NCBI GenBank assembly: GCA_040905665.1
Contig: JBBDRD010000026.1
Span: 1 to 64,000, forward strand
Direction: 5' to 3'
Source of the DNA: DASVCN01 sp040905665
Lineage (GTDB): Bacteria; Deinococcota; Deinococci; Deinococcales; Trueperaceae
DNA length: 64,000 nucleotides
Below, piece by piece: positions 59,245 to 64,000 of this stretch. Positions within the stretch are counted from its first letter, which is position 1. The number at the start of each line of letters is the position of its first letter. Below the pieces are notes generated by a model, which was not told the origin of the DNA, searched no databases, and saw only the letters and a program-made list of their open reading frames with translations. The position numbers and the translations under genes are program-made.

Positions 59245-60042
59245 GTGAACGTGATAGGCCAGCACTTCGGGGGTTACCAGGTGATCCGCGAGATCGGTCA
59301 AGGGGCCGTGGCGCGGGTGTTCCTGGCGAGCGACGGGCGCCGTGCCAAGGCCGTGAAACTGTTCGGACCGGAGCATATCGATCGGGCTCGACGCGAGCTC
59401 AACTACGGTCGTGGTCTCGTTCATCCGAATCTCAATCCGGTAGAGGACTGGCTAGAATTGGCCGGCCGCCCCGGTGTGGTAATGCCTTTCGTCCCCGGAA
59501 CGCTGCTCAACCGCTGGCATGCCGGCGGCAATCGCCAGCCCTTCCTCACCGCTTTTGCTGGGGTGCTGCGGGCGCTGGCTCACCTGCACGAGCTCGGGAT
59601 CGTCCACCGGGACGTAAAGCCCGAGAACATACTCGTGGACCGCGAGGGACACGCTGTGCTGGTCGATTACGATTTGGCCACGGGGATCGATGCCGAGGAG
59701 GAGCAGATCATGGCCGCCGGCACCGTCGCGTTCCTGAGTCCGGAGCAGGCTCGAGGCGAACCAGCCACGGCCGCTAGTGACCTTTACGCCGCCGGAGTGA
59801 TCCTCTTTTGGGGCCTTACCGGGGAGGTGCCGTTCACCGGGACGGTCGACCAGGTCGTCCGGGCCCACGTAGGTAGTCAACCACCCGCTGCCCGCCGGGT
59901 CGATCCCGAACTCGTACCGTTCGAGCCGCTGTTGGAGCGCTTGCTTGCCAAGGATCCCGAACGGCGCTACCACTCGGCCCTGGAGGTGCTGGGCGAACTT
60001 GAACTCATCCAGAGCGGTGCTTCTAAGGGCGGGCCCGTCTAG
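59245..60042 (+). CDS. Soluble Ser/Thr protein kinase
   Basis: A 265-residue kinase made of the catalytic domain alone, without transmembrane or PASTA parts. The glycine loop is GQGAVARVF (about 15), the catalytic Lys is in AKAVKLFG, HRDVKPENIL (about 123) is complete, and the DFG motif reads DYD in VDYDLATG. GTVAFLSPEQARGE and SDLYAAGVILFWGLTGE complete it. I chose GTG 59245 since it begins just before the glycine loop. It follows the MoxR-DUF58 pair by 124 bp; whether it phosphorylates them is unknown. Confidence 0.9.
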   Translation: MNVIGQHFGGYQVIREIGQGAVARVFLASDGRRAKAVKLFGPEHIDRARRELNYGRGLVHPNLNPVEDWLELAGRPGVVMPFVPGTLLNRWHAGGNRQPFLTAFAGVLRALAHLHELGIVHRDVKPENILVDREGHAVLVDYDLATGIDAEEEQIMAAGTVAFLSPEQARGEPATAASDLYAAGVILFWGLTGEVPFTGTVDQVVRAHVGSQPPAARRVDPELVPFEPLLERLLAKDPERRYHSALEVLGELELIQSGASKGGPV

Positions 60043-60108
60043 ACCAGAACTGCCCTGGGATAGAAATCGCGCGGTGGAGCGGCGAGTCCGACCAGCAGCG
60101 GCTATGGA

Positions 60109-60114
60109 TAGAAT
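60109..60114 (+). promoter_or_regulatory. -10 box for leaderless ABC permease gene
   Basis: TAGAAT ends 6 nt before the GTG at 60121 with no Shine-Dalgarno in between. Confidence 0.5.
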
Positions 60115-60120
60115 GCAAAG

Positions 60121-62343
60121 GTGAATGAACGCGTAGCGGTCGCCCTCATGGCCGTACTGGGCATGGCCGGCTTCCTGCTCGCACCATGGGCGGCGCTCAA
60201 CCGCGAGATCGGTGCGCGCAGTAGCGTGCTGCTGCTGCCCGGGCGCGTCTACGACTTCACCGGACGGACCGCTCCGGTGCCCGTAGGGGGCCTCGAGGTT
60301 GTTCTGACGCTGGGCCTCCTGGCATTCCTGGTATTGATCGTCTCCTCCTTGGTTTCCGGCCGCCGCCGTTTCCTTGCCTGGTTGGCCGCGGGAGTCGTTC
60401 TGCTCGCCTCTACCGCCTGGGGCCTACAGAACGTGGGCGAGGCGGTCAGTCATGCGCGCAAGGCCGCTTTCATCGAAGAGGTGCAGCAGGCGATCGAGAA
60501 TCCACGCGGCAATCGAGACCTGGATGTGCTCTCGCAGGTGGTGGCAGGGGCAGAGGAGCGTTCCCTGGCGGAGCTGCGGACCGATTCCGAAGCCGCCGGC
60601 CTCAACGTGCGGAGGTTGCCGTACACGAGGTCGGGCATGGGTCTGGCCGCCTTTTTTTCGGTAATCTTCGGTCTTGCTGCGATCCTGCTGGGCCTGCGGA
60701 TCCTGCCGGGGGCATCACGAGTAATCGATCGGCTCCTGGGGGCTGTGGCGGTACCGGCCATGTCGATCATCTTGGCTCTGCTGGCCTCGGCGGTGGTGGT
60801 GCTGTTGCTGCAACCCACGCCGCTAGGCAGCGATGTGGAGGTCGCTGGTCCTTTAATGGGCCTTGCCGGCCGACTCGACACCCTCTGGTATGCGTACCTC
60901 ACGCTCTTCGCCGACTCGCTGGGCACTCTGGCGGGCTTCCTCGAGTCGCTCAAGTTCACGACTCCGCTCATCTTCACCGGACTTGCCGTGGCATTCGGGT
61001 TCCGGGCCGGACTGTTCAACATCGGCGCCCCTGGCCAGATGATCCTGGGCGCTCTGGGTGCGGCCGGCGTGGCGGTGTACATGCCGGGTCCGGCGCTGCT
61101 CGTGATGCCCCTGGCGGTAGTCTCGGCTGCCCTCTTCGGTGGCTTGTGGGGCGCTCTGCCGGGCTGGCTCAAAGCGCGCTTTGGGGCCAACGAGGTCATA
61201 AACACCATCCTTCTCAACTACATCGCCGCCTCGATGCTTCTCTTTCTCCTCTCCGACCGGCCCACCTTTGCGGCCCCGGCCCTCAGCATCATCCGAATGC
61301 TGCTGCCGGCCACGCTCCTCATTCTCGTGGCGCTGTTAATTCCACCGCTCCGCCGCCTGATGGGCCGGCGGCCACGCCTCTCCTTCACCGTCGTGGGAAT
61401 GGTCCTGCTCGTCGCCTTGGTTGCTGTCGCCGCGCCGGTAGCCAACGATCCGGCGGTGATAGTGGACCTCCCGTTCAAAGCGCCAGGCTCCGAACCGAAG
61501 AGTTACCCACTACAACCGGAAGGACGGATCCCGCAACTGCCGGCGCTGCTGGGAATCGACTTGCAGGAGTCACCCGGCGTGAACGAAGTGGCCGTCGACT
61601 TGGCCGCCTGGCTGGCGCCGCTGGTCGCCCTCCTAATGCTATGGCTGGCGCCTCGACTTGGTGTGAGGCGGCTCATGATGCGATTTCTTCTGGCCGTCGC
61701 CTGTTGGGGTTTGTCGTATGTGCTGCTGACTCTAGTCGGCTTGGGCAGCGTCGAAGTGCTGATGCCGCCCACCAATCTGAATCTCTCGTTCATCCTTGCG
61801 CTCCTCGCGGCACTTTTCATGCAAATTTTATTGTGGCGGACCAAATGGGGATACGACCTGAGGGCAGTGGGCGTCTCGCCCAAGGCCGCCGAGTACGGGG
61901 GTGCGCATATCGGCCGCAATGTGATCCTGGCGATGACGATCAGCGGCGCATTCGCTGGTCTCACGGCTACGCACTACGTGCTGGGGGGTGCGCTCGACGA
62001 GTACTCGCTGCGCCAGTCGCTGCCAACCGGTGACGGCTTCGATGGAATTGCGGTTGCGCTGCTGGGCGCGAATACTCCCTTGGGAGTGGTTCTGGCCGCC
62101 TTCCTCTTTGGGGTGCTCAAGAACGGCGGCTCGGTACTCAACATCACCTTCGGCAATCTCACCCGCGACGTGGTGAGCATGATACTTGCTCTGGTAGTGC
62201 TGTTCATCGCTGCGCGAGGCTTCCTGCCCGAGCGGCTAGCCAACCCTTTGCGGCGCCGGACCGCGCTTTACGAGGAGGAGGACCCGACGCTGACGAGTCC
62301 AATCGATCCACCCGGCAAGCCGGTGCGGAGCGAGGAGGCCTAA
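60121..62343 (+). CDS. ABC transporter permease of the BmpA/nucleoside (YufP) type, enlarged
   Basis: A 740-residue membrane protein where the family is about 350. The recognisable core is FRAGLFNIGAPGQMILGALGAAG (about 295), RFGANEVINTILLNYIA (about 357) and DLRAVGVSPKAAEYGG (about 579), with FLFGVLKNGG near 660. An extra N-terminal part of about 250 residues with several helices precedes it. About 110 residues are inserted between LLNYIA and the DLRAVG segment, with one or two helices and a Pro-rich loop. GTG start, preceded by a -10 box. The second permease follows at once. No ATPase or lipoprotein gene is in the window. Confidence 0.88.
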   Translation: MNERVAVALMAVLGMAGFLLAPWAALNREIGARSSVLLLPGRVYDFTGRTAPVPVGGLEVVLTLGLLAFLVLIVSSLVSGRRRFLAWLAAGVVLLASTAWGLQNVGEAVSHARKAAFIEEVQQAIENPRGNRDLDVLSQVVAGAEERSLAELRTDSEAAGLNVRRLPYTRSGMGLAAFFSVIFGLAAILLGLRILPGASRVIDRLLGAVAVPAMSIILALLASAVVVLLLQPTPLGSDVEVAGPLMGLAGRLDTLWYAYLTLFADSLGTLAGFLESLKFTTPLIFTGLAVAFGFRAGLFNIGAPGQMILGALGAAGVAVYMPGPALLVMPLAVVSAALFGGLWGALPGWLKARFGANEVINTILLNYIAASMLLFLLSDRPTFAAPALSIIRMLLPATLLILVALLIPPLRRLMGRRPRLSFTVVGMVLLVALVAVAAPVANDPAVIVDLPFKAPGSEPKSYPLQPEGRIPQLPALLGIDLQESPGVNEVAVDLAAWLAPLVALLMLWLAPRLGVRRLMMRFLLAVACWGLSYVLLTLVGLGSVEVLMPPTNLNLSFILALLAALFMQILLWRTKWGYDLRAVGVSPKAAEYGGAHIGRNVILAMTISGAFAGLTATHYVLGGALDEYSLRQSLPTGDGFDGIAVALLGANTPLGVVLAAFLFGVLKNGGSVLNITFGNLTRDVVSMILALVVLFIAARGFLPERLANPLRRRTALYEEEDPTLTSPIDPPGKPVRSEEA

Positions 62344-62344
62344 C

Positions 62345-63262
62345 GTGGACACTCTGGTCCTGCTCACACTTGTCGCATCGGCGCTGCGGGCGACCACACC
62401 GCTGCTCTTGGCGGCCCTCGGAGGACTCTTTAGCGAGCGCGCTGGAGTAGTCAATATCGCGCTCGAGGGGATCATGCTTTTTGGCGCGCTGGCGGCTGCG
62501 GTGGTGGCCCAACTCATCGAGGCGCCCTTCGCAGGACGCTCCGCTCCCTACGCGCCGTGGCTCGGCTTGGTTGCGGCGATGGTCGTGGGCGGGATGGTCG
62601 CCTGGATTCATGCCGTCGTATCTATACGGTTCAGGGCCGACCAGATTATCTCGGGTACAGCAATCAACCTCATGGCTATTGGGATTCCTGCCTTGATTCT
62701 GAGCGGGCTTTACGGCAATACCACCGCCAGCGACGGGATCCGTAATCGGCTGCCCGAATGGGGAAGCGGCGTTTTCGAGCTCAGCCCACTCGTCTACTTC
62801 GCATTCGCCCTGGTGCCGGTGGTGTGGTTCGTGGTGTTCAGGACGCCGTTCGGACTTCGCCTGCGCTCGGTGGGTGAGCATCCCGAAGCGGCAGACAGCT
62901 TGGGCGTCAACGTCCACCGCGTTCGTTACACGGCCGTTGTGCTATCTGGAGTGTTGGCTGGACTCGGGGGCGCCTACCTTTCGATAGGCAACTTCAACCA
63001 GTTCGTCTCCGAAATGTCGGCCGGCCGCGGCTTCATCGCGCTGGCGGCGCTCATTTTCGGAAAGTGGCACCCGTTGGGAGTGCTGGGCGCGACGCTGCTC
63101 TTTGGCGCCTTCGAAGCCGTCGCCACCAGCTTGGGTGGTGGCCGGATACTGCCGCCCACGCTAGTCCAAAGCATCCCGTTCATCCTCACGATGCTGGTGC
63201 TGGCCGGCTTCATCGGCCGGGCGATCCCGCCTAAGGCGATCGGCAAGCCGTACGAGGGTTAG
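62345..63262 (+). CDS. ABC transporter permease, second subunit (YufQ type)
   Basis: A 305-residue permease of normal family size with about nine helices. Landmarks: LLLAALGGLFSERAGVVNIALEGIMLFGA near the N-terminus and the coupling segment LRSVGEHPEAADSLGVNVHRVRY (about 175). AAGRGFIALAALIFGKWHPLG matches in the C-terminal half. It starts 1 nt after the stop of the first permease. Together they would form the channel of an importer for nucleosides or a similar sugar-like solute, with ATPase and binding protein elsewhere. Confidence 0.92.
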   Translation: MDTLVLLTLVASALRATTPLLLAALGGLFSERAGVVNIALEGIMLFGALAAAVVAQLIEAPFAGRSAPYAPWLGLVAAMVVGGMVAWIHAVVSIRFRADQIISGTAINLMAIGIPALILSGLYGNTTASDGIRNRLPEWGSGVFELSPLVYFAFALVPVVWFVVFRTPFGLRLRSVGEHPEAADSLGVNVHRVRYTAVVLSGVLAGLGGAYLSIGNFNQFVSEMSAGRGFIALAALIFGKWHPLGVLGATLLFGAFEAVATSLGGGRILPPTLVQSIPFILTMLVLAGFIGRAIPPKAIGKPYEG

Positions 63263-63366
63263 AGCAGAGTGGGCTGCGCCCCAGCTATCGCAACTGTCAT
63301 CTGGCCTCCGAATGCCGCTGAGCGCAGAGTGTCGTATGCAGCTAGCGGCTACCATAGCAAGGTGCG

Positions 63367-63381
63367 CCCCGCTTACCGGGG
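63367..63381 (+). promoter_or_regulatory. Small hairpin before malQ
   Basis: CCCCG-CTTAC-CGGGG forms a 5-bp stem-loop 20 nt before the malQ ATG, partly upstream of the GGAGGTA ribosome site. It could be a terminator of the permease operon or part of the malQ leader; no T tract follows. Confidence 0.25.
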
Positions 63382-63400
63382 TACCCGCGGAGGTAGTCGA

Positions 63401-64000
63401 ATGGAGACCCAGCGTAGTGCCGGCATCCTGCTTCATCCCACGTCTCTCCCGGGACCGCATGGAATCGGAGCGCTGGGGGAACAAGCCTACCGGTGGATCG
63501 ACTTCCTCGAGGCGGCGGGACAGCGCTTATGGCAGGTGTTGCCGCTAGGGCCAACGGGTTATGGCGACAGCCCCTACCAGTCGTTTAGCGCCTTCGCCGG
63601 CAATCCCTATCTGATCGATCTCGATCGCCTGCGCGGGGATGGCCTGGTCGAAGGGGCCGACCTCATCCACTCACCGACGTTTCCAGGAGAGCGGGTCGAC
63701 TTCGGTTCGATGATCCCGTTCAAGTCGGCTGTTTTGGGCCGTGCATTCGACCGCTTCGAGGGTGGGGCGGGCGAGCGCTTCCGTGAAGAGTTGGCGGCGT
63801 TCGAACTGGCCCAGGAGTTCTGGTTGGAGGACTTCGCGCTGTTCATGGCGCTCAAGGAGTCGCACGACGGCCAAGCCTGGAACGGCTGGGACGAGGCTCT
63901 GCGGCTGAGGCAGGACTTAGCGTTGGCAAGGGCGCGGCAGGAGTTGGCTCCGGTCATCCGCCGCCACAAGGTGTGGCAGTTTCTCTTTTACCGGCAATGG
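63401..64000 (+). CDS. malQ: 4-alpha-glucanotransferase (partial, cut by window end)
   Basis: The first 200 residues of amylomaltase, which transfers glucan chains between alpha-1,4-glucans. The family start is complete: SAGILLHPTSLPGPHGIGALG, then LWQVLPLGPTGYGDSPYQSFSAFAGNPYLIDL. The reading frame is open to the last base. GGAGGTA lies just before the ATG. The catalytic Asp and Glu lie beyond the window edge. Confidence 0.95.
   Translation, partial: METQRSAGILLHPTSLPGPHGIGALGEQAYRWIDFLEAAGQRLWQVLPLGPTGYGDSPYQSFSAFAGNPYLIDLDRLRGDGLVEGADLIHSPTFPGERVDFGSMIPFKSAVLGRAFDRFEGGAGERFREELAAFELAQEFWLEDFALFMALKESHDGQAWNGWDEALRLRQDLALARARQELAPVIRRHKVWQFLFYRQW

Overview
The window is G+C-rich bacterial DNA, densely packed with genes on both strands. 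It most resembles the Deinococcota, probably a Truepera-like lineage. That placement is inference from three things: the mreD-mrdA-minC order, the 1,600-residue glutamate dehydrogenase with a Thermus/Deinococcus-style E1alpha/E1beta/E2 set, and many starts that have a TANNNT -10 box 5-8 nt upstream and no Shine-Dalgarno (leaderless mRNAs). The left edge is a run of 39 C, so it is probably a contig end. The right edge cuts malQ.

Layout. 0-5 kb: a small Zn-knuckle protein, queuosine salvage hydrolase, a two-component system (kinase plus OmpR-type regulator) with a CTTAA repeat operator and a previously uncalled 47-residue secreted peptide, prmC and lspA. 5-10 kb: the large NAD-glutamate dehydrogenase. 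10-16 kb: an HTH/RelE toxin-antitoxin pair, an antitoxin remnant, hemW, a THUMP RNA methyltransferase, a degenerate M23 protein and an AI-2E permease. 16-24 kb: a GAF-GGDEF cyclase and the cell-envelope/division set ftsK, mreD, mrdA (PBP2), minC. 24-29 kb: thiolase, a flippase-like membrane protein, a RES/Xre toxin-antitoxin pair and an M20 amidohydrolase. 29-32 kb: aroF-tyrA on the minus strand behind a strong promoter and a 19-codon leader peptide carrying two Tyr codons, which looks like an undescribed aromatic amino acid control region.

33-36.6 kb is a genomic scrap zone: Rrf2 regulator, IS110 remnant, truncated acetyltransferase, hipBA with three evenly spaced operators, and N- and C-truncated enzyme fragments. 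36.6-44 kb: a RarA-methyltransferase fusion, a PA0069-type radical SAM protein and a 1,300-residue CheB-CheR-PAS-kinase protein ending in a 15-bp tandem repeat. 44-50.7 kb: purA, an alpha/beta hydrolase, a Phd/PIN toxin-antitoxin pair, citrate synthase, a MgtC/DUF4010 protein and a membrane protein. 51-54.5 kb: the branched-chain 2-oxoacid dehydrogenase E1alpha-E1beta-E2 operon without E3. 54.5-64 kb: uvrC behind a leaderless 19-codon upstream ORF, a GNAT acetyltransferase, MoxR ATPase, DUF58 protein, a Ser/Thr kinase, two BmpA-type ABC permeases and the start of malQ.

The genome is otherwise housekeeping in character. The accessory signal is toxin-antitoxin modules and decayed DNA. No tRNA, rRNA, CRISPR array or prophage was seen. 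The most novel observations are regulatory: the aroF leader peptide, leaderless upstream ORFs coupled to uvrC and to the M23 gene, the 27-bp-phased hipBA operators, and the secreted peptide next to the two-component system.
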